NCBI GenBank assembly: GCA_024401095.1
Contig: JAKSLR010000031.1
Location: forward strand, 1-34,351
Reading direction: 5' to 3'
DNA: 34,351 nt
Origin: Bacteroidaceae bacterium
GTDB lineage: Bacteria; Bacteroidota; Bacteroidia; Bacteroidales; Bacteroidaceae
In this document: positions 8,148-16,458 of the stretch, piece by piece
Layout: each line of letters starts with the position of its first letter
Position numbering within the stretch: position 1 is the first letter of the stretch
Position numbers and translations under genes: made by a program
The notes under the pieces: generated by a model
What the model saw: the letters and a program-made list of their open reading frames with translations, nothing else
What the model was told of the DNA's origin: nothing
The model's database searches: none

Positions 8148-9719
8148 ATGAGTACACAGACAGAAAAATTAGAGGAGCTTGTTGAGCTCCGTAAGAAGGC
8201 TCGTCTTGGTGGTGGCGAAAAGGCCATCGAAAAACAGCACCAGAAGGGCAAGTACACTGCTCGTGAGCGTATCGCAATGTTGCTTGATGAGGGCAGCTTC
8301 GAGGAAATGGATATGTTCGTAAAGCATCGTTGCACAAACTTTGGTATGGACAAGAAGCATTATCTTGGTGATGGCGTTGTTACCGGTAGCGGTACCATCG
8401 GTGGTCGTCTTGTATATGTATTTGCACAGGACTTTACCGTAAGTGCAGGTTCTTTGTCAGAAATGTTGGCAAGCAAGATTTGTAAGGTAATGGATATTGC
8501 CATGAAGGTTGGTGCTCCTGTCATTGGTTTGAACGATTCAGGTGGTGCTCGTCTTCAGGAGGGTATCAATGCATTGGCTGGTTATTCTGAGATTTTCCAG
8601 CGTAACATTATGGCTAGTGGTGTTATTCCACAGATTTCTTGTATCATGGGTCCTTGTGCTGGTGGTGCTGTATATAGCCCTGCTTTGACTGACTTTACTC
8701 TCATGATGGAAGGTACTTCTTACATGTTCTTGACTGGTCCTGCTGTTGTAAAGACAGTTTTGGGTGAGGTTGTTACCCAGGAGCAGTTGGGTGGTGCTTC
8801 TGTACATGCTTCTAAGAGTGGTGTTACTCATTTCACTGCAAAGACTGAGGAAGAGGCTATGGCTATGGTTAAGAAGCTGTTCAGCTATATTCCACAGAAT
8901 AACCTGGAGAAGACTCCACGTATCCCATGTTCAGACCCAATCGACCGTATGGAGGATTACCTGAATACTATCATTCCAGAGAATCCAAACATGCCATACG
9001 ATATGTATGAGGTAATTGCAGCAGTTGTTGATAACGGTGAATTCTTCGAGGTTCAGCCTAACTATGCAAAGAACTTGATCGTAGGTTTTGCACGTTTCAA
9101 TGGTCAGTCTGTAGGTATCGTTGCTAACCAGCCTAAGCAGATGGCAGGTGTATTGGACAGCAACTCAAGCCGCAAGGGTGCTCGTTTCGTTCGTTTCTGC
9201 GATGCATTCAATATTCCAATCGTTACTTTGGTTGACGTTCCTGGATTCTTGCCTGGTACTGCTCAGGAGTACAATGCAGTTATTCTGCACGGTGCTAAGT
9301 TGCTGTATGCTTACGGTGAGTGTACTGTACCAAAGGTAACTGTTACTTTGCGTAAGTCTTACGGTGGTTCTCACATCGTTATGTCTTGTAAGCAGTTGCG
9401 TGGTGACTTGAACTATGCATGGCCAAGTGCTGAGATTGCCGTAATGGGTGCAAGTGGTGCTGCTGCTGTACTTTACGCTAAGGAAGCTAAGGCTCTGAAG
9501 GATGAGGGTAAGGTAGAAGAGGCTAAGGCATTCATCAAGGAGAAGGAAGATGAGTACACTAAGTTGTTCGCTAACCCATACAATGCTGCTCGTTATGGCT
9601 ACATTGACGATGTTATCGAGCCACGTAATACTCGTTTCCGTATCTGCCGTGCATTGGCACAGTTGGAGAATAAGAAGTTGACTAACCCTGCTAAGAAGCA
9701 TGGTAATATTCCATTGTAA
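8148..9719 (+). CDS. mmdA: Methylmalonyl-CoA decarboxylase carboxyltransferase subunit (acyl-CoA carboxylase beta family)
   Basis: 523 residues, normal for the family. The crotonase-like carboxyltransferase N and C halves are complete: [10 protein letters not shown] near residue 40, [26 protein letters not shown], the Gln-rich [13 protein letters not shown], and in the C half [21 protein letters not shown] and [11 protein letters not shown]. It moves the carboxyl group from (S)-methylmalonyl-CoA to the biotin of the carrier protein encoded at 10091. Coupled to the membrane subunit MmdB this drives Na+ export and yields propionyl-CoA, the last steps of succinate-to-propionate fermentation. Alone, the family cannot be told from propionyl-CoA carboxylase beta; the three following genes decide it. 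It is the first gene of a tight operon (gaps of 18-20 bases). Confidence 0.93.
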   Translation: MSTQTEKLEELVELRKKARLGGGEKAIEKQHQKGKYTARERIAMLLDEGSFEEMDMFVKHRCTNFGMDKKHYLGDGVVTGSGTIGGRLVYVFAQDFTVSAGSLSEMLASKICKVMDIAMKVGAPVIGLNDSGGARLQEGINALAGYSEIFQRNIMASGVIPQISCIMGPCAGGAVYSPALTDFTLMMEGTSYMFLTGPAVVKTVLGEVVTQEQLGGASVHASKSGVTHFTAKTEEEAMAMVKKLFSYIPQNNLEKTPRIPCSDPIDRMEDYLNTIIPENPNMPYDMYEVIAAVVDNGEFFEVQPNYAKNLIVGFARFNGQSVGIVANQPKQMAGVLDSNSSRKGARFVRFCDAFNIPIVTLVDVPGFLPGTAQEYNAVILHGAKLLYAYGECTVPKVTVTLRKSYGGSHIVMSCKQLRGDLNYAWPSAEIAVMGASGAAAVLYAKEAKALKDEGKVEEAKAFIKEKEDEYTKLFANPYNAARYGYIDDVIEPRNTRFRICRALAQLENKKLTNPAKKHGNIPL

Positions 9720-9737
9720 TTCTAAAGCACTGAGATT

Positions 9738-10070
9738 ATGATTTTAGCATCAATTAATGGAACTACTTGGTTGATGACTCTCATGGGCATTGGCGTGGTA
9801 TTCGTCATTTTGGTGGTTTTGGTTCTGGTTCTTCAGATTTTCTCTGTTACTGCAAAGAAGACTACTAAGGTAGTAGTGAAAGGTGCAGGAAAGGTAGAAG
9901 GAGTAGCCAAGAAGGTAAATGCTCCAAGTGAAGAGGATATGAATGCAGTGGCTGTAGCTGTTGCACTTTATCTGAATCTTAATGATACTCACGATTATGA
10001 GAGTGGTGTGCTGACTATCAAGCATCCAGAACATTCTGAATGGCATTCAGTACTTAACACAAGACTTTAA
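9738..10070 (+). CDS. OadG-family small membrane subunit of the Na+-pumping decarboxylase (delta/gamma)
   Basis: 110 residues. One membrane helix at ~12-36 ([20 protein letters not shown]) is followed by a short Lys-rich cytoplasmic linker and a soluble tail. This is the build of OadG/MmdD, which ties the carboxyltransferase and carrier subunits to the membrane beta subunit. It lies between mmdA and the biotin carrier gene with 18- and 20-base gaps. Sequence conservation in this family is low, so the call rests on size, topology and position. Confidence 0.82.
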   Translation: MILASINGTTWLMTLMGIGVVFVILVVLVLVLQIFSVTAKKTTKVVVKGAGKVEGVAKKVNAPSEEDMNAVAVAVALYLNLNDTHDYESGVLTIKHPEHSEWHSVLNTRL

Positions 10071-10090
10071 CGTACAAAACAATTAAAAAA

Positions 10091-10807
10091 ATGAAAGAAT
10101 TCAAGTTTAAGATAGGCGACCAGAATTATGCTGCTACCGTAAATACCAAAGAGGGTGGTCTTCTGGAAGTCACTGTTAATGGCAAGAGCTATACTGTAGA
10201 TGTAGAGGGCAATAAGCCTGCAGCTCCTGTTGTTGTCCGTCCTGCAGCTCCTTCATCTGTAGGTCCTGTTAGTGTTCCTACTGCTCCTCAGGTTGCAAAT
10301 CCTACTCAGGTATCTGCTCCACTGCCAGGTACTATCACTAAGGTTGTTGCTGCCGATGGTGCCTTGGTAAAGAAGGGTGATGTATTGGTAGTTATGGAAG
10401 CTATGAAGATGGCTAACGATATCGTTGCAGAGGCTGACGGTCTTGTAAAGAAGGTTCTGGTTACTGTAGGCCAGAATGTTAACAGCGGTGAGGCACTGGT
10501 TGACTTCCAGCCAGCTAACGCTCCTGCAGCAGCTCCTGCTGCTAAGCCAGCAGCTGCTCCTGCTGCTCCAAAGGCAGCTCCACTTTCTGCTGGTGCAAGC
10601 ACTGTAACTGCTCCACTGCCAGGTACCATTACTAAGGTTAATGTAAAGGTAGGCGATGAAGTAGCTGCTGGTGATACAGTGGTTCTTATGGAAGCCATGA
10701 AGATGGAAAACAGCATCACTACAGAATTTGCTGGTAAGGTAAAGGCTGTATTGGTAGAAGCTGGTGCTCAGGTTCAGAGCGGTCAGGCATTGGTAGAATT
10801 GGCATAA
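10091..10807 (+). CDS. mmdC: Biotin carrier subunit of methylmalonyl-CoA decarboxylase with two tandem biotinyl domains
   Basis: 238 residues. An N-terminal ~40-residue beta segment ([13 protein letters not shown]) is followed by a Pro/Ala/Val linker and then two complete biotinyl domains. Each starts [10 protein letters not shown] and carries MEAMKM; the acceptor lysines are Lys106 and Lys204, 98 residues apart. A second Ala-Pro linker (residues ~142-167) joins them. Carriers in this complex usually have one domain, so this one should bear two biotins per chain. Biotin accepts CO2 from methylmalonyl-CoA on MmdA and delivers it to MmdB. The two domains differ at many residues while keeping the motif, so this is not a recent DNA duplication or assembly artefact. 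Confidence 0.92.
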   Translation: MKEFKFKIGDQNYAATVNTKEGGLLEVTVNGKSYTVDVEGNKPAAPVVVRPAAPSSVGPVSVPTAPQVANPTQVSAPLPGTITKVVAADGALVKKGDVLVVMEAMKMANDIVAEADGLVKKVLVTVGQNVNSGEALVDFQPANAPAAAPAAKPAAAPAAPKAAPLSAGASTVTAPLPGTITKVNVKVGDEVAAGDTVVLMEAMKMENSITTEFAGKVKAVLVEAGAQVQSGQALVELA

Positions 10808-10825
10808 TATAAACGCATCAATACT

Positions 10826-12115
10826 ATGAAACATCTTAATCGATTGATGGCCCTTCTGGTTTTGATCTTGGTTGTTGCAACTCCTGCTATGGCACAGGAT
10901 TTCAGCTTGTCTGAAAGTCTGAACAAGTTCACTTCTGAAATGGGCTTTACATCATTCTTCGTAGGTGAGGGATGGAAGAACTTCGTGATGCTCTGCATCG
11001 GTTCTTTTCTGCTTTTCCTTGCCATTGTAAAGAAGTATGAACCGCTGCTGTTATTACCTATTGCGTTTGGTATGATTCTGACCAACCTGCCTGGTGCAGG
11101 TCTGTTTGATTCTGCTATGTGGAACGATGAGTTCCTGAACCATTCTAGTGAGCATTATCACGACTATGGCTACATCATGGCCAATGGTGGTCTGCTGGAT
11201 ATCCTCTACATTGGTGTAAAGGCTGGTATCTATCCTTGTCTTATCTTCCTGGGTGTAGGTGCCATGACTGATTTCGGTCCGCTGATTGCTAACCCTAAGA
11301 GCCTTCTTTTGGGTGCTGCTGCTCAGATAGGTATCTTTGCTACATTCATTGTAACTCAGATGGATCTGCCTATCTTTGGCTTTACTCCTGCTCAGGCTGC
11401 ATCTATCGGTATCATTGGTGGTGCCGATGGACCTACCGCTATCTTCTTGACCAGTAAGCTGGCTCCAGAGCTGTTAGGCCCAATTGCTGTTGCTGCATAC
11501 AGCTACATGGCATTGGTTCCTGTTATTCAGCCACCTATCATGAAGCTTCTTACTACTGAAAGCGAGCGTAAGATCCGCATGAAGCAGCTTCGTACTGTAA
11601 GCCAGAAGGAGAAGATCATTTTCCCTATCGTAGTTGCTATCATCGTTTCTCTGGTTGTTCCATCAGCTGCTACCTTGATTGGCTGCCTCATGTTGGGTAA
11701 CCTTATGAAGGAGAGTGGTGTTGTTGAACGCTTGAGCAAGGCTGCACAGAATGAGTTGAACAATATCGTAGTTATCTGCTTGGGCCTTACTGTAGGTGCT
11801 ACTGCTACTGCTAGCTCATTTATGAACTGGCAGACTCTGGGTATCCTCTGTGTAGGTATCGTTGCATTTGGTATTGGTTCTGCATCTGGTGTTATTATGG
11901 CTAAGGTCATGAACCTCTTCTTGAAGGAAAAGATTAACCCACTGATTGGTTCTGCTGGTGTTAGTGCTGTTCCTATGGCTGCTCGTGTTAGCCAGGTAGA
12001 AGGCGCTAAGGCTGATCCACGTAACTTCCTGCTCATGCATGCCATGGGCCCTAACGTAGCCGGTGTTATCGGTTCTGCTGTGGCTGCTGGTATTCTGTTG
12101 AGCTTCTTGGGATAA
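10826..12115 (+). CDS. mmdB: Sodium-ion-translocating decarboxylase beta subunit
   Basis: 429 residues and strongly hydrophobic, with about ten membrane helices after a signal-like N-terminus (ends PAMAQ). The OadB/MmdB signature [11 protein letters not shown] is present; its Asp is residue 201, corresponding to the Na+-binding Asp of the re-entrant loop in OadB. A second conserved stretch is [17 protein letters not shown]. It decarboxylates carboxybiotin and uses the energy to pump Na+ out of the cell. It is the last gene of the operon, 18 bases after the carrier gene, and is followed by a strong terminator. Confidence 0.95.
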   Translation: MKHLNRLMALLVLILVVATPAMAQDFSLSESLNKFTSEMGFTSFFVGEGWKNFVMLCIGSFLLFLAIVKKYEPLLLLPIAFGMILTNLPGAGLFDSAMWNDEFLNHSSEHYHDYGYIMANGGLLDILYIGVKAGIYPCLIFLGVGAMTDFGPLIANPKSLLLGAAAQIGIFATFIVTQMDLPIFGFTPAQAASIGIIGGADGPTAIFLTSKLAPELLGPIAVAAYSYMALVPVIQPPIMKLLTTESERKIRMKQLRTVSQKEKIIFPIVVAIIVSLVVPSAATLIGCLMLGNLMKESGVVERLSKAAQNELNNIVVICLGLTVGATATASSFMNWQTLGILCVGIVAFGIGSASGVIMAKVMNLFLKEKINPLIGSAGVSAVPMAARVSQVEGAKADPRNFLLMHAMGPNVAGVIGSAVAAGILLSFLG

Positions 12116-12130
12116 TTCGTTAATAAAAAT

Positions 12131-12218
12131 AAGGACTAGTCCTTCACTGCCGAAGGACTAGTCCCTAAAGCTTGAAGGACTTGTCCTTACTTCGGTAGGG
12201 ACAAGTCCTTCTTTTTTT
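12131..12218 (+). terminator. Double-hairpin terminator of the mmd operon built from GGACTwGTCC repeats
   Basis: Two hairpins in a row share the arm sequence GAAGGACTwGTCC. The first is a 13-bp perfect stem (12133-12145 with 12152-12164). The second is a 17-bp stem with one G-U pair (12174-12190 with 12195-12211), closed by a stable C(UUCG)G tetraloop and followed by seven T. It separates the mmd operon from the convergent receptor gene. Confidence 0.88.
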
Positions 12219-12235
12219 GTTCTCGACTTGTTATA

Positions 12236-14302
12236 TTATAGTTTAACTTTTATACCTCCCATGAACCAGAATCCTGGCTGTTCCACATTACTCAGGTCGT
12301 AATAGTGTTTATTGGTTAGGTTGTTACCTTGTATAAATAGGGTATATTTAGGTTCACTCCATTGCAGCTTCAGGTCCAACAGGCAGTATGTGCCATAAGG
12401 AGTAAGTATACCGGTGTTCTTGCCATCCTCGTACAGAATGAAAGCACCGTTTCTGTGCTGTAAGCGAACATCCCACTGGGCATCCAGTTTTCCGATAAGG
12501 TGATGGCTCAGAGAAGCTACGAACTTGTTCTTCAGGTAATCCAGTGCATAGTTGCTGTCATATACCTGCTTGTTGTCCTCGCGCTGCTGATAGATGTAGG
12601 CATAGCTTACATTCAGTTGTTTCAGGAAGGATTGCTCTCCCCACAGTTCCTTGAAATTAAGTTGAGTGGTCAGTTCCACACCCATATTGTTCAACTTAAA
12701 ATTAGCTGAATGATAACTGTCGTCTGCACTGTACTTCACCCAGTCTATCATGTCTGTACCCTTACGGTAGAAACCTTTCAGTTTAGCTTGGAAGGCAGGA
12801 GAGCTGTACTGTACGCCTAATGTATAGTCTGTGCTCTTCTCAGGCTTTAAACCAATATTTCCGTTAATGGTAGGGCTCTTGTAGTAAAGATCAGTAAAGG
12901 TAGGCATACGCAGTGCCTGGTTAAAGCTGGCATATAGCTTCCATCCGTTTACTGGTCTCCAGCTGATGTCGACACCAGGGTATAGGCGATAGCGGTAATC
13001 CAGTGCGGTATTCATGTTGGCCAGCAGACCCAGACTGATGGTCACTCTATCCAGGAGCAGGTCATGCTCCAGATAATAACTCACATTTGTGCGGTTTTCT
13101 CCATGTGTATAGTTCGCATTTTGTCCGGGAACTTTGACATATTCCTTCTCTTCCAGTGGTTTTCCCAGGCTGCTGCTGATGATACCTTCATTGCGAACCT
13201 CCACACCAAAGGCAGTCTTTCCCATACTCCAGTCTACGTAAGAATTCAGATTCACGCCATAGACATTGGTCTGGTGGAAATTCTCATAGGCAGCGGGATT
13301 GTTGCGGAAGAGTAGGTAATGGTCCAGAGAGCGGTTCCAGTAGAGCGATGGCATGAAATGAATCTTTCCTTTCGTTTCTGCAGAAACAGAAACCAGATAG
13401 CGTCTGTTTTCCTCATACTGGTTGTTGTAAGCTGCACTGTAGAAGGTATTTGCACCGTAGTTCATGGTGCTCATTCCGGCCTGCCAGTTAAGTACTATTT
13501 CACTATTTGAATAGTTGCCGTTCCAAAAGAAGTTACCCTTGTTGAAGTCACTGTTCACAGTTCCTCCATCACTTCTGGAATATCCACCTGCCACACGGTT
13601 CGCTATGTTAGTCCCTTTAAAGTTCAGGTTGGCGTCGGCTGCCAATGTACCGAATGATCCTCCTTGCAGGTTCAGTCCTAAAGTTTCTTTCTGATCTTTC
13701 TGGGTAACGATATTGATGGCTCCACTGAAGGCAGACGATCCATACACTCGGCTGGCGCCGCCTTCCAGCACTTCAATTCGTTCAATATCGTTTACGGAAA
13801 CCGGCAGATCCACTGTCAAGTGGCCGGTATGGGGATTGCTGATGTTGATACCGTTCAGCAAGACGGTAAGCTGGTCACTTGTACCACCGTTCACACCAAT
13901 ATCGGTCTGCACGCCATAGGCACCGCGTTGGCGTACATCCACGCCAGCTACCAGCTTTAAAAGATCGTTGACACTTTGGGCCGAGGTGGCCTCAATCTGT
14001 TGTCTCGTGAGTACCTGTACTATTCGAACAGAGTGCTCGGGAGAAAGAGGGACACGTGTTCCCAGTACCTCCAGCTCATCCAGGTTATATTCTGAATCAG
14101 CTGCCAAACGAGCTTGCTTTTCCTTGTTATTCTCGGTCTGTGCAGTGGCAGAACCAGGAATCAGGACAGCAGCCAAAGTCACTACACTCAGTGTACAGAT
14201 GTTGATTTCCTTGCCTAAGCTACGGAAGACAGCATATTTTTCACCGGTAAAGTGGCTCCATTTTACGGTACCTTTTCTCCAATTCAATGTTTTTTCTCGC
14301 AT
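12236..14302 (-). CDS. TonB-dependent receptor, BtuB/siderophore-receptor-like
   Basis: 688 residues. An unusually long N-terminal extension (~55 residues, starting MREKTLNWRKGTVKW, hydrophobic core CTLSVVTLAAVLIPG, end ATAQ) serves as the signal peptide. A TonB plug follows: the ELEVLGTRVPL TonB-box-like start, QSVNDLLKLVAGVDVRQRG, DQLTVLLNGINI, IERIEVLEGGASRVYGSSAFSGAINIVT. A 22-strand-type barrel ends in an aromatic-containing strand. No carboxypeptidase-regulatory-like domain is present, unlike the receptor at 16459. It imports a scarce ligand across the outer membrane with TonB/ExbBD energy. No riboswitch precedes it, and no partner lipoprotein or inner-membrane transporter is adjacent, so the ligand is unknown. 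Confidence 0.9.
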   Translation of the reverse strand: MREKTLNWRKGTVKWSHFTGEKYAVFRSLGKEINICTLSVVTLAAVLIPGSATAQTENNKEKQARLAADSEYNLDELEVLGTRVPLSPEHSVRIVQVLTRQQIEATSAQSVNDLLKLVAGVDVRQRGAYGVQTDIGVNGGTSDQLTVLLNGINISNPHTGHLTVDLPVSVNDIERIEVLEGGASRVYGSSAFSGAINIVTQKDQKETLGLNLQGGSFGTLAADANLNFKGTNIANRVAGGYSRSDGGTVNSDFNKGNFFWNGNYSNSEIVLNWQAGMSTMNYGANTFYSAAYNNQYEENRRYLVSVSAETKGKIHFMPSLYWNRSLDHYLLFRNNPAAYENFHQTNVYGVNLNSYVDWSMGKTAFGVEVRNEGIISSSLGKPLEEKEYVKVPGQNANYTHGENRTNVSYYLEHDLLLDRVTISLGLLANMNTALDYRYRLYPGVDISWRPVNGWKLYASFNQALRMPTFTDLYYKSPTINGNIGLKPEKSTDYTLGVQYSSPAFQAKLKGFYRKGTDMIDWVKYSADDSYHSANFKLNNMGVELTTQLNFKELWGEQSFLKQLNVSYAYIYQQREDNKQVYDSNYALDYLKNKFVASLSHHLIGKLDAQWDVRLQHRNGAFILYEDGKNTGILTPYGTYCLLDLKLQWSEPKYTLFIQGNNLTNKHYYDLSNVEQPGFWFMGGIKVKL

Positions 14303-14330
14303 TTTTTGTTTCTTTTGTCGAAAACGGAGG

Positions 14331-14338
14331 CGAAAGTA
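14331..14338 (-). promoter_or_regulatory. Possible -7 box of the TonB receptor gene
   Basis: TACTTTCG on the minus strand, one base off TAnnTTTG, with a TTG 20 bases upstream and a leader of about 22 bases to the ATG at 14302. Confidence 0.35.
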
Positions 14339-14346
14339 CGCTATTT

Positions 14347-14378
14347 TTTGTTACTCCGCAAGCATTTTCGTAAATTTG
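14347..14378 (+). promoter_or_regulatory. Promoter of the esterase gene
   Basis: TTTG (14347-14350), a 20-base spacer and TAAATTTG (14371-14378) form a good Bacteroidetes -33/-7 pair, with the ATG 20 bases downstream at 14399. Confidence 0.65.
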
Positions 14379-14398
14379 CAGCCAAAAAATAAAAAGAT

Positions 14399-15145
14399 AT
14401 GACAGAATCATTTGAATTGTGGTGTGAACCGTTTGGAGAAAACAGAAGAGTTAACGTTTATCTTCCCGAAGAGTACTATCATACAGAGGAACGTTATCCT
14501 GTCTTGTATATGTTTGATGGTCACAACATATTCTATGATCATGAAGCTGCCTATGGAAAATCCTGGGGCATTAAGGATTTTCTGGATGGATGGAACAAGA
14601 AGATGATTGTAGTGGGTGTGTATTGTTCCATGCATGGAAACGATCGTCTGTCAGAATACTCGCCATATAACTTCTCTGCCAAATGGCCGGGCAAAGTAGT
14701 GGGTACAGGTAAGAAGACCATGGACTGGTACGTGGGTTCACTCAAGGAATACATTGATACTCATTACCGCACCTGGTGGCACCGTGAAGCCACTGCCATA
14801 GCCGGTTCCAGTATGGGAGGCCTGATGGCTTATTTCGCTATTTTACGTTATAACCAGTATTATTCCAAGGCTGCAGTGATATCTCCTGCTTTTCGTCTGT
14901 GTAAGCGTTATGTCATGAATGAGATGGCCATAGCTAAGGATCTTTTCCCAGATACCAAGGTGTTCTTCAGCTGGGGAACCAAAGAAGACAGAAACGGTAC
15001 GTTGGGAAAGACAATCGTTACCTTGTCAGAAATGCTGGAACAAAAAGAAATCAGCACTAAGGTATACAAGCACATGAGAGGCTCGCATTGTGAAGCATGC
15101 TGGGCCGATGAAGTTCCTATGTGGATGGAATATTTCTGGAGATAG
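14399..15145 (+). CDS. Alpha/beta-hydrolase-fold putative esterase (PF00756-like)
   Basis: 248 residues with no signal peptide, so probably cytoplasmic. The esterase-D-like pattern is clear: RRVNVYLPEEY and YPVLYMFDGHN in the first strands, the nucleophile elbow AGSSMGG (Ser138), AVISPAF, FFSWGTKED (likely acid region) and HMRGSHCEACW with the likely catalytic His near the C-terminus. The family includes feruloyl and acetyl esterases, S-formylglutathione hydrolase and enterobactin esterase (Fes/IroE). The lack of export argues against direct polysaccharide work and would fit intracellular ester cleavage. Its stop is five bases from the stop of the convergent S66 peptidase gene, with no room for a terminator between them. 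Confidence 0.85.
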   Translation: MTESFELWCEPFGENRRVNVYLPEEYYHTEERYPVLYMFDGHNIFYDHEAAYGKSWGIKDFLDGWNKKMIVVGVYCSMHGNDRLSEYSPYNFSAKWPGKVVGTGKKTMDWYVGSLKEYIDTHYRTWWHREATAIAGSSMGGLMAYFAILRYNQYYSKAAVISPAFRLCKRYVMNEMAIAKDLFPDTKVFFSWGTKEDRNGTLGKTIVTLSEMLEQKEISTKVYKHMRGSHCEACWADEVPMWMEYFWR

Positions 15146-15150
15146 AACTA

Positions 15151-16119
15151 TCAAAAAAACTTGACAGAACTTTCTGATTCACCTACTGTCATCTGGATTT
15201 TTGCTCCTTCTATCAAAGGGTAGTTCTGGTCTACGTGTCCTACTGGGAAATTATAGATGACAGGAATTCCCAGATCCTTCAGGTTCTGCTCAAAGACATA
15301 ATTCATGTCTGGATAATCTCCGTTCTGGGTATAGTGCGTAAACTGTCCCACGATAATTCCTTTCAGTCTGGCCAGTTCTCCATTTATTTTCAGTAAGTTG
15401 AGATACCTGTCCACATGATCGAAACTCTCTTCTACGTCTTCCAGGAAGAGAATCAGGTCTTCCGTGCGGTTGAAGAAATCTAAGTAGGAACCTGTCATAC
15501 CGCACATTACACTCAGGTTACCGCCCACCAGCATACCGGTTGCCTCACCCTTGTGGTTCATAGGGTGAGATGGGATGGTATAGGTAGGCAGTTTTCCTTC
15601 CAGGATTCCTTTCAATGCCAGACTGCAGGAATCCTTTCCTTGGTAGTTCATCAAATGCTCTCCCATGTGACCGTGAATGCTCATCACACCGCTGTTTACC
15701 CAGGCACTGTGTACCACGGTAATATCACTATACCCCACAATCCATTTTGGATTATCAGCAATCAGTTTAAATGGAATTTCCTGCATTTCCTGTATGGCAC
15801 CGTATCCACCTCTAGAACAGATAATGGCTTTGATGTCTGGGTCAGTCAATGCTTGTATCATATCTTCCTTACGGTTCTCTCTTGAACCTGCAAAGGTGCC
15901 AAAGCCCTTTTGCAGGACATGTGCACCACGCACCGTCTGGTACCCCCAGCGCTGAAAAACCTCCTCTGTAGCTGTTACGAAACCCTCATCGGGCAGACTG
16001 GCAGGACTCAGAATAGCTACTTTATCACCAGGCTTAAGATAGTCTGGCATCTTTAGATTTTGTGCTTTCACACCCAGCGAAAGCAATAAAGCCATTGCGA
16101 AAAGATAAAAGTTTTTCAT
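15151..16119 (-). CDS. S66 family LD-carboxypeptidase (muramoyltetrapeptide carboxypeptidase), exported
   Basis: 322 residues with a signal peptide (ends LGVKAQ). The LdcA fold is clear: LKPGDKVAILSPASLPD, the oxyanion region CSRGGYGA, the nucleophile in VGYSDIT (Ser131), HGHMGEH, and the downstream ...LILFLEDVEESFDHVDRYL supplying the Glu. A C-terminal PVGHVDQNYPLIEGA carries the catalytic His. It removes the terminal D-Ala from murein tetrapeptides during peptidoglycan recycling. The exported form, as often in Bacteroidetes, would act in the periplasm. It is divergent from the cobalamin-riboswitch operon. Confidence 0.92.
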   Translation of the reverse strand: MKNFYLFAMALLLSLGVKAQNLKMPDYLKPGDKVAILSPASLPDEGFVTATEEVFQRWGYQTVRGAHVLQKGFGTFAGSRENRKEDMIQALTDPDIKAIICSRGGYGAIQEMQEIPFKLIADNPKWIVGYSDITVVHSAWVNSGVMSIHGHMGEHLMNYQGKDSCSLALKGILEGKLPTYTIPSHPMNHKGEATGMLVGGNLSVMCGMTGSYLDFFNRTEDLILFLEDVEESFDHVDRYLNLLKINGELARLKGIIVGQFTHYTQNGDYPDMNYVFEQNLKDLGIPVIYNFPVGHVDQNYPLIEGAKIQMTVGESESSVKFF

Positions 16120-16137
16120 TTTTCAAGTTTTATATGG

Positions 16138-16145
16138 CAAAGATA
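16138..16145 (-). promoter_or_regulatory. -7 promoter box of the LD-carboxypeptidase gene
   Basis: TATCTTTG on the minus strand, 18 bases upstream of the ATG at 16119. It is back to back with the -7 box at 16180-16187. Confidence 0.55.
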
Positions 16146-16179
16146 CAAAAATAAATGATTTTATTTCGTAAATATTTAC

Positions 16180-16187
16180 TATTTTTG
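16180..16187 (+). promoter_or_regulatory. -7 promoter box upstream of the cobalamin riboswitch
   Basis: TATTTTTG fits TAnnTTTG and lies immediately before the first riboswitch stem, so the transcript would start at about the first base of the aptamer. No clear -33 element is seen. Confidence 0.5.
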
Positions 16188-16191
16188 CAAC

Positions 16192-16384
16192 GCAATTGGT
16201 TTCTAAGCCTAGTCTGTTATTGGACCAAGACCTTAGAACGAAGAGGGAACGCAGTGTGAATCTGCGACTATGCCCGTAGCTGTGAGCTCCATAAAAAGGG
16301 CCATACACATTCTTGTGTCACTGTTTTTATTTTAAAACGGGAAGACGTGTATGGTGGAGTAAGCCAGAAGACCTGCCAATTTGC
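16192..16384 (+). ncRNA. Cobalamin (B12) riboswitch
   Basis: The conserved aptamer core is readable: GGGAACGCAGTGTGAATC (about 16244-16262) followed by CTATGCCCGTAGCTGTGA, and a B12 box AAGCCAGAAGACCTGCC at 16361-16377. An outer P1 stem can form between GCAATTGG (about 16192-16199) and CCAATTTGC (about 16376-16384). A peripheral stem pairs CCATACAC (16301-16308) with GTGTATGG (16347-16354). The spacer to the ATG at 16459 contains a further hairpin (CACAAAA 16393-16399 with TTTTGTG 16419-16425), a candidate expression platform. I see no poly-T terminator, so control of translation is likely. By family knowledge, adenosylcobalamin or another corrinoid would repress the operon. Confidence 0.93.
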
Positions 16385-16458
16385 ATTTATACACAAAATT
16401 ACCTCGGGAAAAAGGACTTTTGTGCTGATTGATTTCTTTAAATTAAATTAGGTATAGA

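Noticed and set aside
9165..9701. Long minus-strand frame inside mmdA (and similar ones inside mmdC and mmdB)
   Set aside because: Low-complexity Ser/Thr/Leu-rich translations opposite highly expressed genes with biased codons; shadows of the real frame.
12236..14302. Calling this receptor btuB
   Set aside because: Plug similarity alone is not specific, and no B12 riboswitch or BtuCDF-type neighbour is present at this gene.
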